Notes: a model not told the origin generated them from the sequence alone. 64,000 nucleotides of DNA from Pseudomonadota bacterium (GCA_018821785.1 JAHJLI010000008.1:1-64000), one strand, 5' to 3'; shown: positions 25,308-34,602, counted from the first letter of the stretch. Program-made: numbers and translations.

Positions 25308-27353
25308 ATGTTCTTTAAAAGAAAAACTGAGCTACCTGAGGAACCTTCGCAAAACAGCCAGGACCCAGTAACACCGCTGACGAAACTTCGTACTCAGATC
25401 GAAGAGGCCGAGCTTCCTCAGCAAATTTTTGAAACTGTTTCCAGAGAACTTGACAAACTTGACAAGACCGATCCCTCCGTAGCCGAATATGCAGTGGGCT
25501 TCAATTATATCGAGCTAGCTATAGCCCTGCCCTGGAATGAGTCGTCACTGAGTAAAATCGACATGGACAGAGCACAGGCGGTTCTTGAGGCCAGACATTG
25601 CGGCCTTTCCCAGGTCAAACAACGGATCCTTGAATTCCTTGCTGCTAAAACCCTGTGCAGCAAAGCACAGAAAAATATCCTGGTGGTTGACGATGAAGAA
25701 ATAGCGCGATCGAATATGGAATATATGCTGTCAAAGGACGGATACAGCTGCAGGTCCGCTGCCAACGGTATAGAAGCCCTCAGGGTTCTTGCCGAGGAAG
25801 AGATTGATCTGGTTATCACCGATCTCAAGATGGACCGCATGGATGGCCTGCAACTCCTGCAGCAGATCAATCGCCTGGCGCCGGAGATTCCCGTCATCAT
25901 GGTTACCGGCTTTGCGACCGTCAGCTCGGCCGTAGAAGCCTTAAAAAAAGGCGCGGCCCATTATCTCGGCAAACCGGTAAATCTTGAAGAACTGCGCAAG
26001 ACCGTCAAAGAAGTACTGAAGAAGAAACTCTTTGTCGAAATGGGCAAAGGCCCCATTCTCTGCTTTACTGGCCCGCCGGGGACAGGGAAAACTTCTGTCG
26101 GCAGGGCTATCGCCGAAGCCCTGGGACGTCAGTTTGTACGTATTTCTCTGGCCGGGCTGCGTGACGAAGCCGAACTTCGCGGCCACCGGCGCACCTACGT
26201 AGGTGCCCTGCCAGGCCGTATTATCACTGAACTGAAGCGCGTCGGTGTGAACAATCCGGTGTTTATGCTCGACGAAATAGATAAGATCGGCCAGGATTTT
26301 CGCGGTGACCCAGCCTCAGTGCTGCTTGAGGTTCTTGACCCTGAACAAAATGTCCGCTTCACCGACCACTACCTTGACATGCCCTTTGATTTGTCGCGGG
26401 TAATGTTTATCGCCACGGCCAACGACATCAGTAAGCTGCCCGGACCTCTTTTGGATCGGATGGAACGTATCGAGTTTGCAGGATACACCGAAAAGGAAAA
26501 ACAGCAGATCGCCAAGCAGTTCATCCTGCCCCGACAGCTCCGAGCCGCCGGCCTGCCCAGGGCAATGCTGAACTTTACCCCTGAGGCCATTTCGCGAGTA
26601 ATCAGCGATTACACCAGAGAATCAGGGCTGCGCAATCTGGAACGGGAGCTCGCCGATATTTGCAGAAAGATTGCCCTGTTATGCCTGAAGTCCGACACCC
26701 AGGGTCAGCCAATGGATATCGACGCCGATACCGTCGGCCGTCTCCTCGGACCACGAAAATTCCACCGTGAGGCAGCCGATGGCCAGGCCCATGTTGGTAT
26801 TGCCACAGGCCTTGTTTGGGCTGAATCCGGGGGTGAAATAATCAGCGTCGAAACGGCTTCTATGCGCGGTTCGGGCAAACTTATGTTGACTGGCTCTTTG
26901 GGGGAAGTGTTGCAGGAATCCGCTCATGCGGTTCTTAGCTATATTCGAAGCAGAACAAAGGAATATAGAATACTCGACACCTTTTTCCAAGATACCGATA
27001 TCCACATACATTTTCCGTCCGGCGCCATATCAAAAGATGGCCCTTCCGCCGGCATTACCATTTTTGCAGCTCTCCTCTCTCTTCTCACTAAACGTCCGGC
27101 TCGTCGTGATGTCGCCCTTTCCGGGGAAATGACCTTAAGTGGTCGCATCCTTCCGATCGGTGGAATCAGAGAAAAAATTCTTGCGGCGAAAAGAGCGGGT
27201 GTGCAATGCGTGCTTCTCCCCCTTGCCAATAAAGAGGAAATTCAGGCCCTTGAACCCGACGTTACTGAAAACCTTGAATTGATACTAGTGGCAAATGCGG
27301 ACGAGGTGGTTGACAGGGTGCTGGAGGCCCGCGCTTACATCCTGACACAGTGA
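25308..27353 (+). CDS. Lon-type AAA+ protease with embedded response-regulator receiver
   Basis: 681 residues from the ATG at 25308 (AAAGGA upstream; frame open to 25206). Residues 20-115 match the helical part of Lon just before its ATPase (AEYAVGFNYIELAIALPWNE, then LSQVKQRILEFLAAKT). A complete receiver follows at about 122-240: acidic pair DD at 128-129, phospho-Asp 172 (VITDLKMD), Lys 222 (LGKPVN). The AAA+ module resumes with Walker A GPPGTGKTS (255-263) and Walker B VFMLDEIDK. The protease domain has Ser 580 (KDGPSAGI) and Lys 623 (IREKILAA). The globular LAN substrate domain is absent. Inference: phosphorylation gates proteolysis. Convergent with a sigma-54 two-component pair. Confidence 0.9.
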   Translation: MFFKRKTELPEEPSQNSQDPVTPLTKLRTQIEEAELPQQIFETVSRELDKLDKTDPSVAEYAVGFNYIELAIALPWNESSLSKIDMDRAQAVLEARHCGLSQVKQRILEFLAAKTLCSKAQKNILVVDDEEIARSNMEYMLSKDGYSCRSAANGIEALRVLAEEEIDLVITDLKMDRMDGLQLLQQINRLAPEIPVIMVTGFATVSSAVEALKKGAAHYLGKPVNLEELRKTVKEVLKKKLFVEMGKGPILCFTGPPGTGKTSVGRAIAEALGRQFVRISLAGLRDEAELRGHRRTYVGALPGRIITELKRVGVNNPVFMLDEIDKIGQDFRGDPASVLLEVLDPEQNVRFTDHYLDMPFDLSRVMFIATANDISKLPGPLLDRMERIEFAGYTEKEKQQIAKQFILPRQLRAAGLPRAMLNFTPEAISRVISDYTRESGLRNLERELADICRKIALLCLKSDTQGQPMDIDADTVGRLLGPRKFHREAADGQAHVGIATGLVWAESGGEIISVETASMRGSGKLMLTGSLGEVLQESAHAVLSYIRSRTKEYRILDTFFQDTDIHIHFPSGAISKDGPSAGITIFAALLSLLTKRPARRDVALSGEMTLSGRILPIGGIREKILAAKRAGVQCVLLPLANKEEIQALEPDVTENLELILVANADEVVDRVLEARAYILTQ

Positions 27354-27373
27354 GCACCAGGGAGAGTATTGAG

Positions 27374-27447
27374 AATCTTAGAAATTCGTTTCTTGTTTTT
27401 TATGAACGAACTTCGTTAATGTGCTTATCCCGCTTGTCGGGGTTAAA
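27374..27447. repeat. Dispersed two-hairpin repeat, copy A
   Basis: Shares the core AAATTCGTTTCTTGTTTTTT and the trailing CTTATCCC...TCGGGGT with the copy at 51.5 kb (reverse complement) and with the weaker copy at 30.4 kb. It sits between the convergent ends of the Lon-like gene and the activator gene and may serve as a terminator region. Confidence 0.7.
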
Positions 27448-27471
27448 CTTTGCTCTTCGCGTCGCTTGCCA

Positions 27472-28836
27472 TCAGGCGTCGGGATTCTCCAACCCGTAGC
27501 GTTTAATCTTGCGCCACAGGGAAACCCTATCAATTCCAAGGATCTTTGCGGCTGCCGATTTATTGCCTTCAACCTCATCCAAAACTTCGATAATATACTG
27601 TTTTTCGTGTTCCTCAAGCGGGTGCCAATTCTGCCGCTTCCCGCGGACGGCCTCAACCATACCCTCCCGCAAATCGGCTAAAAGATGCTGAGGTTCGACA
27701 ACTTCCCCGTCACAATACACAAGAATGCGCTGCACGATATTTTCCAACTCGCGAATGTTCCCCGGATACTCATAACGCATGAGCCGCTGTGCCGTCTCCA
27801 CCGCCAATCTGGGAACTCCTCGTCCCGGCCTTGTATGTTTGGCAAGAAAATGACTGGCGAGAAGAGGGATATCTTCCCTACGTTCGGAAAGCGATGGCAC
27901 GTTGATGGCAAGGACATCGAGCCTATAGAAAAGATCGGTCCTGAAGGCCCCTGCCTCAGTCTCCTTTTTCAGGTCCTTGTTGGTCGCCGCCAACACCCTG
28001 ACATCTATCGAAATTTCCTCCGTCCCCCCAACCCGCATCAAGGTCCGCTCTTGCAACACCCGCAGGAGTTTCACCTGCATCGACATCGGTAACTCCCCCA
28101 CTTCGTCAAAGAACACCGTCCCGTTTTCAGCCAGTTCCAGGAGTCCTTTTTTAATCTTGTTTGCTCCGGTGAAAGCCCCACGCTCATGACCGAAGAGTTC
28201 ACTGGTGATCAGTTCTTCGGAAAAGGCCCCGCAATTAAAGGCAACAAAACGATTCTTGGCCCGAGGACTGAGTTCATGGATGGTTCTCGCCACCAATTCC
28301 TTGCCGGTTCCAGTTTCACCCTGAATGAGCACATTGCAGTCGAGCTGGGCAACCTGGTGAATGGTCTCCCGCAATGCCTGATTTTTTTGACTTTGCCCGA
28401 TAATCCGCGAAGAAGCACCAGCCTCCGCCTGTACCCTCTGCCTTAAGGTTTGAATTTCTTTTCGTAATGAGTTTTTTTCCAGAGCTTTCTCGACGATTGC
28501 CCGTAGTTCATTTATCTTAAATGGTTTGGCGATATAGTGGTAGGCACCGTGCCGCATGGCCTCCACTGCGGTATCGACACTGGCGTAACCGGTTATGACT
28601 ACAACTTCTGTGGATGGCCACAGATTCTTGGTTTCGGTGAGAACTGCCATCCCGTCCCGCCCTTTCATCCGTAAGTCGGTGAGAACGAGATCCACCTCTT
28701 CCTGCCTGAGGATGTCAATCGCCTGCTCACCATTTTCAGCAAGTATTGGAGAGTATCCGTCTTTTTTTAAGATAAAAGCGAGGTTGTCACGGGCGATTAC
28801 TTCATCATCGACAACAAGAATTTTCCGATTTTCCAT
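27472..28836 (-). CDS. Sigma-54-dependent response regulator (NtrC family)
   Basis: 454 residues. Receiver at 1-120 with Asp in LVLTDLRMKG and Lys in YIAKPFK. AAA+ module with Walker A GETGTGKE, the sigma-54 loop GAFTGA intact, Walker B VFFDEVGE and the arginine-finger region FRTDLFYRLDV. The C-terminal Fis-type HTH is NKSAAAKILGIDRVSLWRKI. It follows its kinase by 12 bp. Its receiver is notably like that in the adjacent Lon-like protein (both read NILVVDDE-type starts and LVxTDLxM), suggesting that one kinase could phosphorylate both. Candidate targets are the divergent promoters at 24.8-25.2 kb. Confidence 0.95.
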   Translation of the reverse strand: MENRKILVVDDEVIARDNLAFILKKDGYSPILAENGEQAIDILRQEEVDLVLTDLRMKGRDGMAVLTETKNLWPSTEVVVITGYASVDTAVEAMRHGAYHYIAKPFKINELRAIVEKALEKNSLRKEIQTLRQRVQAEAGASSRIIGQSQKNQALRETIHQVAQLDCNVLIQGETGTGKELVARTIHELSPRAKNRFVAFNCGAFSEELITSELFGHERGAFTGANKIKKGLLELAENGTVFFDEVGELPMSMQVKLLRVLQERTLMRVGGTEEISIDVRVLAATNKDLKKETEAGAFRTDLFYRLDVLAINVPSLSERREDIPLLASHFLAKHTRPGRGVPRLAVETAQRLMRYEYPGNIRELENIVQRILVYCDGEVVEPQHLLADLREGMVEAVRGKRQNWHPLEEHEKQYIIEVLDEVEGNKSAAAKILGIDRVSLWRKIKRYGLENPDA

Positions 28837-28848
28837 ACCATCACGAAA

Positions 28849-30279
28849 TCAAATAGTGGTTTCCCTGGCCAAGGGGAGACTGATAAAGAATGAAGCCCCC
28901 TGGCCGGGCATGCTTTTCACGGTGATATTGCCGTTATGTTTTTGAATTATTCCGTAAACAACCGAAAGACCAAGTCCTGTGCCCTGTCCTTCTTCCTTGG
29001 TTGTATAGAATGGATCAAAAAGCCGGCCCTGAATCTTTTCAGGGATTCCCTCTCCTGTATCGTGTACTTCAATGACAATTTCTTCGGCATTTTCATTCCG
29101 GCTAGCGGAGATGGTTATCTTGCCACTTCCCCGGATGGATTGCGCGGCATTGATAATCAGATTGAGGAATACCTCCTGCATACGCTGGCTATCCATAGGA
29201 ACCACAAGGACTTCTTCAATCTCTACACTCACGGTGATGTCGGCGGGAACCTGACTTTGTACAAGTCGCACTGCCCGCCTGACCACTTCGGCCAATTGCG
29301 AGGGACGGAGGGTAAAGTCCTGGACCCTGGAAAATTCTAGAAGTCCTTTGACGACATCCCTTGCCCTGAGTGTTTCCTGATCAATGTTATGCAACATGCG
29401 ATTGATAAGCTCCATGTCTCCAGACCCTAATTCGGCAACGGCGATCTGGCAGGAGGTGGATATATTGTTGAGCGGATTGTTGAGCTGGTGCGCCACTCCT
29501 GCGGTCAGTGTACCGATTGATGACAGCTTTTTCGACTGAACCAGTTGATTTTGCCTTCGTTCCAGTTCTCGAACCATGGTATTGAAGGCCTCCATAACCT
29601 GCTGCATTTCATCCTGGGTGTTAATAACCTCAATGCGATTGAAGCGACCATGGGCAATATCTTCAGTCGCTCCTTTGATGATTGTCAACGGGTGGAAAAT
29701 TTTAAAGATCATCATCCAAGGCAAAATGACACCGAGACTTACTGCCATGACCGACCAGGCGATCAATTGTGATTTTAAGGTGTTGAGAATATCATGAATC
29801 TGACTCCGCTCAAAGCGCACCAGTTCTTCACTCAGCTCGGTCATCCTTTTGCCCTCCTCCCGCAGGCTGTCGACCATCTGCAGGTACTCTGGGGTATTGG
29901 TTGACTCCTGCTGCGACACCAGTTCCATAGTGGTCTGATAGGCTATCAGTTGCTTTTCAAACTCCATGAGCATTGGGGCAATTTTTAACCGACCACCTCT
30001 GGCGATAATTGTTTTTTCGGTATCAAAGGCTTCTGCCAGGTATCTCTTGTTTTCTTGAAGAGCTTCCTCTTTATAGTAGAGGAAGAAATTTTTCTCATAT
30101 CGCCGTACTTCCAGGATGATATTATTCAGATTGTAGGCAAGTTCCAAAAGTTCGGTCTTTCTCTCGGTGGTATGCAGCTGATCGTAGGAGATTAGCCCCA
30201 TACTCAGGATACCGAGAATATAGCACCCGAGAATGAGCATGCTTTTGAACTTGAGAGTAAAGTGCGGGGATTTAATCAC
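28849..30279 (-). CDS. Membrane sensor histidine kinase (partner of sigma-54 regulator)
   Basis: 476 residues from a GTG at 30279, chosen because GGGAGG stands 9 bp upstream; the longer frame to 30306 has no site. Membrane segment 1 is MLILGCYILGILSMGLI; a roughly 150-residue, largely helical extracytoplasmic sensor follows, rich in Glu and Leu; segment 2 is LIAWSVMAVSLGVILPWMM, then HAMP. HisKA has the His in AGVAHQLNNPLN. The ATPase boxes are NLIINAAQSI, DTGEGIPEK, FDPFYTTK and GTGLGLS. The helical sensor resembles four-helix-bundle sensors, but the ligand is unknown. Confidence 0.93.
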   Translation of the reverse strand: MIKSPHFTLKFKSMLILGCYILGILSMGLISYDQLHTTERKTELLELAYNLNNIILEVRRYEKNFFLYYKEEALQENKRYLAEAFDTEKTIIARGGRLKIAPMLMEFEKQLIAYQTTMELVSQQESTNTPEYLQMVDSLREEGKRMTELSEELVRFERSQIHDILNTLKSQLIAWSVMAVSLGVILPWMMIFKIFHPLTIIKGATEDIAHGRFNRIEVINTQDEMQQVMEAFNTMVRELERRQNQLVQSKKLSSIGTLTAGVAHQLNNPLNNISTSCQIAVAELGSGDMELINRMLHNIDQETLRARDVVKGLLEFSRVQDFTLRPSQLAEVVRRAVRLVQSQVPADITVSVEIEEVLVVPMDSQRMQEVFLNLIINAAQSIRGSGKITISASRNENAEEIVIEVHDTGEGIPEKIQGRLFDPFYTTKEEGQGTGLGLSVVYGIIQKHNGNITVKSMPGQGASFFISLPLARETTI

Positions 30280-30368
30280 AGCAGACCACCTCCCTATGGT
30301 TAGCAATGAAGCGTGAAAGGCTTCATTTTTAGCTTAAGTCGTTGACCTAAAAGCAATACATCTCCTAA

Positions 30369-30435
30369 TCCCGGTTAACGGAATAAGTTCCTTGACGAAA
30401 CTCGCAAAAAACAAGAAACGGTCTTCCAAGGTACT
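30369..30435. repeat. Dispersed two-hairpin repeat, copy C (diverged)
   Basis: Contains AATAAG, CCTTGACGAAACTCG and AAAAAACAAGAAAC in the same order as the 51.5-kb copy, ending in AAGGTACTCAAAAT. It lies in the 544-bp gap between the kinase and the oxidoreductase operon. The rest of that gap is AT-rich, with no supported gene; a 71-codon frame over the repeat is not convincing. Confidence 0.6.
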
Positions 30436-30823
30436 CAAAATGGGGCCTAAAGTAAATTGATACATTGAGTTCACCTGACGCTATGAGCATCAACCACGAG
30501 GATATAATATTCCCTGGAGAAATTGCAGCGAGCCTTTCATTACTCCCTTCCACGATTACACCCAGGATGCCTTCTTGCATTCACTCCCGGCAGGGGAACT
30601 TTTCCTTCCTGCCAAGCAGGTTTATTGAAAAATAATTTTTTTTCATACAACAAAACCGTAAAATCGCCACAAAACACTTTATTTAACTGATATAATTTTC
30701 TTTTATATTATTTATTGCTGCCATCTCACCTCGGGTGGTATCGATAAAATGTTTCGCTATATTAAATATTTTTTTGTATAATAAAACCTTTCTATAATAA
30801 CCAACCACCAAGGGAGGTCAAAC

Positions 30824-31081
30824 ATGGCTGAATTAAAGGGCCGAGTTCGTATTGCCACCAATGTCTGCAAAGGATGCGGTCTGTGCACCGTCGCCTGTCC
30901 CGTAGACATCATGGTCTTCAACGGCAACAGTGTGAACCTGAAGGGATACCAGCCACCGACCATCACCGAACCAGCAAAATGCACAGGCTGCGGCAACTGC
31001 GCCCAGATGTGCCCCGATTCGGCCCTCACCGTTGAACGCTTTACCAGTAAAAAGGAGGATCCAGCATGCCTAAAAGCTTGA
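30824..31081 (+). CDS. 2-oxoacid:ferredoxin oxidoreductase, ferredoxin-like delta subunit
   Basis: 85 residues with a strong site (GGGAGG). Two [4Fe-4S] motifs: CKGCGLCTVACP and CTGCGNCAQMCP. It carries electrons from the catalytic subunits to free ferredoxin. Its end overlaps the alpha-subunit start by 16 bp. The promoter region upstream is very AT-rich with several possible TATAAT boxes, so I do not choose one. Confidence 0.9.
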   Translation: MAELKGRVRIATNVCKGCGLCTVACPVDIMVFNGNSVNLKGYQPPTITEPAKCTGCGNCAQMCPDSALTVERFTSKKEDPACLKA

Positions 31082-32124
31082 TGAAGGGCAATGAGGCCCT
31101 GGCTCTTGCAGCCATCAAAGGCGGATGCAGCCATTTTTTCGGCTACCCGATCACTCCGCAAAACGAAATTCCTGAGTTTCTCGCACGCGAGCTCCCGAAG
31201 GCTGGCGGAGTCTTTCTCCAGGCAGAAAGTGAACTGGCGGCAATTAACATGGTTTACGGCGCGGCAGCCACCGGCGGCAGGGCAATGACCTCTTCTTCCT
31301 CGCCGGGTATCGCCCTGATGCAGGAAGGAATGTCGTCGCTTGCCGCAGCCGAACTCCCTTCGGTCATCGTCAATGTGCAACGCGGCGGCCCAGGGATAGG
31401 CACCATTCAGCCCTCCCAGGCCGACTACTACCAGATGACCAGGGGCGGCGGCAACGGCGACTACCGGATACTCTCCTTTGCCCCGGCCACGGTGCAGGAG
31501 GGTGCGGAAATGATGATGGCCGCCTTCGATCTTGCCGATTTTTACCGCACCCCGGTGTTCATCGTCAGCGACGGAATGCTCGGCCAGATGATGGAGCCGG
31601 TTGAGTTTCCCGAAAGGCCTCTCCGCACGCTTCCCGAAAAGTCCTGGGCGGCGGTGGGTCACGGCGGCAGCAGAAAACCCAACACCATCAAGACCCTGGT
31701 CCTCGACCCAGGCCTGCTTGAACAAAAGAATCTTCGTCTCCAGGAAAAATTCACCCGTATCGCGGCCACTGAAAGCCGCTTTGAAAACTACCGCACTGAT
31801 GAAGCTGAACTCGTCCTTTGTGCCTATGGCTCAACTGCCCGCATCGTAAAAAATTCCATCGATCTGTTGGCGGAGGAAGGTATAAAGGCTGGGCTCATTC
31901 GACCGCAGACCCTGTGGCCCTTCCCCAGTAGTGCCTTCCAGCAGCTACCCCCAACCTGCCGCACGATCCTCACCGTTGAGATGAGCTGCGGCCAGATGGT
32001 CGATGACGTGCGACTGGCGGTAAACGGGAGATTGCCGGTGGCCTTTTATGGCCGTTCCGGCGGCATCATTCCGGTTCCGGAAGAGATTGTCGCCCATATT
32101 AAAGTTCTTCTCGGGAGGGTGTAA
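31066..32124 (+). CDS. vorB: 2-oxoisovalerate:ferredoxin oxidoreductase, alpha subunit (VorB)
   Basis: 352 residues, the length of VorB rather than the longer KorA (about 375). The N-terminal pyrimidine-binding domain shows GCSHFFGYPITPQNEIPEF, the strongly conserved MTSSSSPGIALMQEG and RGGPGIGTIQPSQADYYQ. The enzyme oxidatively decarboxylates branched 2-oxoacids to acyl-CoA and reduces ferredoxin. The leucine dehydrogenase gene just downstream would supply the 2-oxoacid, which supports VOR over the 2-oxoglutarate enzyme, though the two are related. Start ATG has AAAAGGAGG upstream. Confidence 0.88.
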   Translation: MPKSLMKGNEALALAAIKGGCSHFFGYPITPQNEIPEFLARELPKAGGVFLQAESELAAINMVYGAAATGGRAMTSSSSPGIALMQEGMSSLAAAELPSVIVNVQRGGPGIGTIQPSQADYYQMTRGGGNGDYRILSFAPATVQEGAEMMMAAFDLADFYRTPVFIVSDGMLGQMMEPVEFPERPLRTLPEKSWAAVGHGGSRKPNTIKTLVLDPGLLEQKNLRLQEKFTRIAATESRFENYRTDEAELVLCAYGSTARIVKNSIDLLAEEGIKAGLIRPQTLWPFPSSAFQQLPPTCRTILTVEMSCGQMVDDVRLAVNGRLPVAFYGRSGGIIPVPEEIVAHIKVLLGRV

Positions 32125-32126
32125 CG

Positions 32127-32873
32127 ATGTCGGTGATCTTTGCAAAATCCAAGGGGCTGACCGACCAGGAAACCCATTATTGCCCCGGCTGCACCCATGG
32201 CATCATTCAGCGGCTGGTTGCCGAAGTGCTCGAAGAACTTGGCCTCTTGGGTGACACCATCGGCTGTGCCGCCGTCGGCTGCTCCATCTTGACCTACAAT
32301 TACCTCAACATCGACATGATTGAATCGGCACACGGCCGTGCTCCGGCGGTAGCCACCGGGGCAAAGAGGGTGCACCCGAACAAGACGGTTTTTACTTATC
32401 AGGGTGACGGCGACCTCGCTTCCATCGGCACCGCCGAGATCGTCCATGTCGCCCATAGAGGCGAAAAAATCACCACCATCTTTGTCAACAACGCAATTTA
32501 CGGCATGACCGGCGGCCAGATGGCCCCAACCACCTTGCCGGGCCAGAAAGTCACCACCGCCCCGGGCGGTCGTGACGTGGCGCATAGCGGCATGCCGCTC
32601 AAAGTCTCGGAGATGATTGCCCAAATTCCTGGGGCCGTCTATGTGGAGAGGGTATCGGTTCACAACCCCAGAGCGGTTCGTCATGCTAAAAAGGCCATTC
32701 GCAAGGGATTTGAATACCAGATGGCCGGCAAAGGTTTTTCTTTAATCGAAGTGCTTTCCACCTGCCCTACTGGCTGGGGGCTCTCCCCGGTTGACTCCCT
32801 GACCTGGCTGCAGGAAAACATGATCCCCTATTATCCACTCGGGGTTTTCAAGACCCCGGAGGAGGCGAAATGA
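32127..32873 (+). CDS. 2-oxoacid:ferredoxin oxidoreductase, beta subunit (TPP-binding)
   Basis: 248 residues. The CPGCTHG motif near residue 20 binds part of the TPP/Fe-S environment, and the TPP/Mg motif reads YQGDGDLASIGTAEIVHV followed by FVNNAIYGMTGGQMAPT. Starts 2 bp after the alpha stop and overlaps the gamma start by 4 bp, so the subunits are made together. Paralogues act on pyruvate or 2-oxoglutarate; context favours branched-chain substrates. Confidence 0.9.
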   Translation: MSVIFAKSKGLTDQETHYCPGCTHGIIQRLVAEVLEELGLLGDTIGCAAVGCSILTYNYLNIDMIESAHGRAPAVATGAKRVHPNKTVFTYQGDGDLASIGTAEIVHVAHRGEKITTIFVNNAIYGMTGGQMAPTTLPGQKVTTAPGGRDVAHSGMPLKVSEMIAQIPGAVYVERVSVHNPRAVRHAKKAIRKGFEYQMAGKGFSLIEVLSTCPTGWGLSPVDSLTWLQENMIPYYPLGVFKTPEEAK

Positions 32874-33439
32874 TAAATGAAAGAATACTCTGTGCAGGCT
32901 TTGGAGGCCAGGGAGTCATGTCCATAGGACAATTGCTCGCCTATGCCGGCATGCTTGAAGACAAGCACGTAACCTGGCTGCCGTCCTACGGTCCGGAGAT
33001 GCGCGGCGGCACCGCCTATTGTAGCGTGGTGGTCTCCGACAAACCGGTGGGCTCACCAATCGTTACCGGCAACGCCACCTGTGTCATTGTCATGAACCTG
33101 CCTTCCCTCCTGAAATTCGAGGCAAGTGTCAAGCCCGGAGGCCTCCTCCTGATCAACAGTTCGCTGATAGATAAACCGGTCGACCGCCAAGATATTGAGG
33201 TGTATGGGATTTTGGCCAATGAACTGGCAGTAAAGTGCGGCATCCCTCGTGCCGCAAACATGGTCATGCTTGGCGCCTATCTGGCCCTCGCCGGGCCTGT
33301 CAGAATCGAAAGCATCGCCCTAGCCTTTAAAAAAGTCTTCGGCGCTAAGGCCGAACGCCTGCTTGACCCGAATATCCAGGCATTGCACCTTGGTGCCGAG
33401 GCAGTAACAGGTTTGCGACAGCAGTCCATCGCTGCATAA
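32870..33439 (+). CDS. 2-oxoacid:ferredoxin oxidoreductase, gamma subunit
   Basis: 189 residues of the POR gamma family: start CAGFGGQGVMSIGQLLAYAG and the CoA-side motif WLPSYGPEMRGGTAYCSVV. The order delta-alpha-beta-gamma matches four-subunit VOR/KOR operons. Ends 69 bp before the leucine dehydrogenase gene. Confidence 0.9.
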   Translation: MINERILCAGFGGQGVMSIGQLLAYAGMLEDKHVTWLPSYGPEMRGGTAYCSVVVSDKPVGSPIVTGNATCVIVMNLPSLLKFEASVKPGGLLLINSSLIDKPVDRQDIEVYGILANELAVKCGIPRAANMVMLGAYLALAGPVRIESIALAFKKVFGAKAERLLDPNIQALHLGAEAVTGLRQQSIAA

Positions 33440-33508
33440 CAAATTTTTTCACAAAAACAAGGTAAAACTACAGACAAACCACTTCTCGCTATCAGCAAAG
33501 GAAAGGAC

Positions 33509-34549
33509 ATGAACAGATACACCCAACTCGACATACCTGGTTATGAGGAAGTTGTCAGGTGCGACAACCCGGAAGTCGGCTTCACCGCCTGGATCGCCAT
33601 CCACAATACCCATCGCGGCCCAGCCCTCGGTGGTTGCCGAGTGTGGCGCTACGAATCGGAGGATGCCGCCCTGATCGATGTCCTGCGGCTCGGCAAAGGC
33701 ATGACCTATAAAAACGCCCTTGCAAGGCTCCCTCTCGGCGGCGGCAAAAGTGTTGTCCACTGCGACCTGAAGACGGTCAACAGGACAGCTCTTTTTACAG
33801 AAATCGGCAATTTTGTCGAAACCCTCGAAGGCCGATATATCACTGCCGAAGATGTCAACTCCACACTCGCCGATATGGTCGTGGTGCAACGCCGGACCAG
33901 GCATGTCGCAACCGTCGGCGCCAGCGGCAACCCCAGCCCCTTTACCGCCTACGGCGTATATTGCGCCATTAAAACAAGTGTGAAGCATAAGCTGAAAAGA
34001 GAGCGGCTAGACGGCCTCACCGTGGCTATCCAGGGTATTGGCGAGACTGGAGGCAGGCTTGCCGAAATGCTGAAAAAAGACAACTGCCGCATCATCGCGG
34101 CCGACATCAACACCGAACATGCTCACAGCCTGCGCGAAAAAATCGATTTCCACCTGGTGGCGCCGGACGACATCTACGGTGTCGCCTGCGATATCTTTGC
34201 CCCTTGTGCCCTCGGCTCGACTTTAAACAGCCGGACCATCCCCCAGCTCCTCTGCCAGATAGTAGCCGGAAGCGCCAACAATCAGCTGCAGAACAATGAA
34301 GACGGGGCAAAACTTTTCCGCCGTGGCATCCTCTACGCCCCTGACTATGTTGCAAATGCTGGCGGCGTAATCAACATCAGCTGCGAAATCGACCAAACCT
34401 ACGACCCTAAAAAAGCCACGCAACTGACCGCCGCCATTGAACAGACCCTCATGGAGATCTACCGACAGTCGGCGCAGCAAAAACTGCCGACCAATGTCGT
34501 GGCTGATTCCCTGGCCGAAGAGCGGTTCGGGGCCACCCTGACCTGCTGA
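33509..34549 (+). CDS. Leucine/valine-type amino-acid dehydrogenase (Glu/Leu/Phe/Val family)
   Basis: 346 residues. The catalytic Lys motif is LPLGGGKSVVHCD with the conserved GMTYKNALA before it, and the NAD site is VAIQGIGETGGRLAEMLKKD. Catalyses reversible NAD-dependent oxidative deamination of branched-chain amino acids to 2-oxoacids, the substrates of the oxidoreductase encoded just upstream. Length fits leucine dehydrogenase (about 345-365), shorter than glutamate dehydrogenase. A perfect 9-bp inverted repeat (CTCCAGCCG, 34558-34602) follows the stop. Confidence 0.9.
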   Translation: MNRYTQLDIPGYEEVVRCDNPEVGFTAWIAIHNTHRGPALGGCRVWRYESEDAALIDVLRLGKGMTYKNALARLPLGGGKSVVHCDLKTVNRTALFTEIGNFVETLEGRYITAEDVNSTLADMVVVQRRTRHVATVGASGNPSPFTAYGVYCAIKTSVKHKLKRERLDGLTVAIQGIGETGGRLAEMLKKDNCRIIAADINTEHAHSLREKIDFHLVAPDDIYGVACDIFAPCALGSTLNSRTIPQLLCQIVAGSANNQLQNNEDGAKLFRRGILYAPDYVANAGGVINISCEIDQTYDPKKATQLTAAIEQTLMEIYRQSAQQKLPTNVVADSLAEERFGATLTC

Positions 34550-34557
34550 ATCCGAAC

Positions 34558-34602
34558 CTCCAGCCGTTCAGTCCTTATCCCCCTCGGATCTGTCGGCTGG
34601 AG
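34558..34602. terminator. Hairpin after leucine dehydrogenase (possible terminator)
   Basis: CTCCAGCCG pairs with CGGCTGGAG across a 27-bp loop. No T-run follows, so it may be Rho-assisted or only a 3' processing hairpin. Confidence 0.35.

Noticed and set aside
30365..30580. 71-residue minus-strand frame in the gap before the VOR operon
   Set aside because: It runs through the dispersed repeat and has no ribosome site or recognisable motif.
30757..31725. 322-residue minus-strand frame
   Set aside because: Antisense to the ferredoxin and VorB genes, with His/Gly/Arg-rich composition typical of shadow frames.
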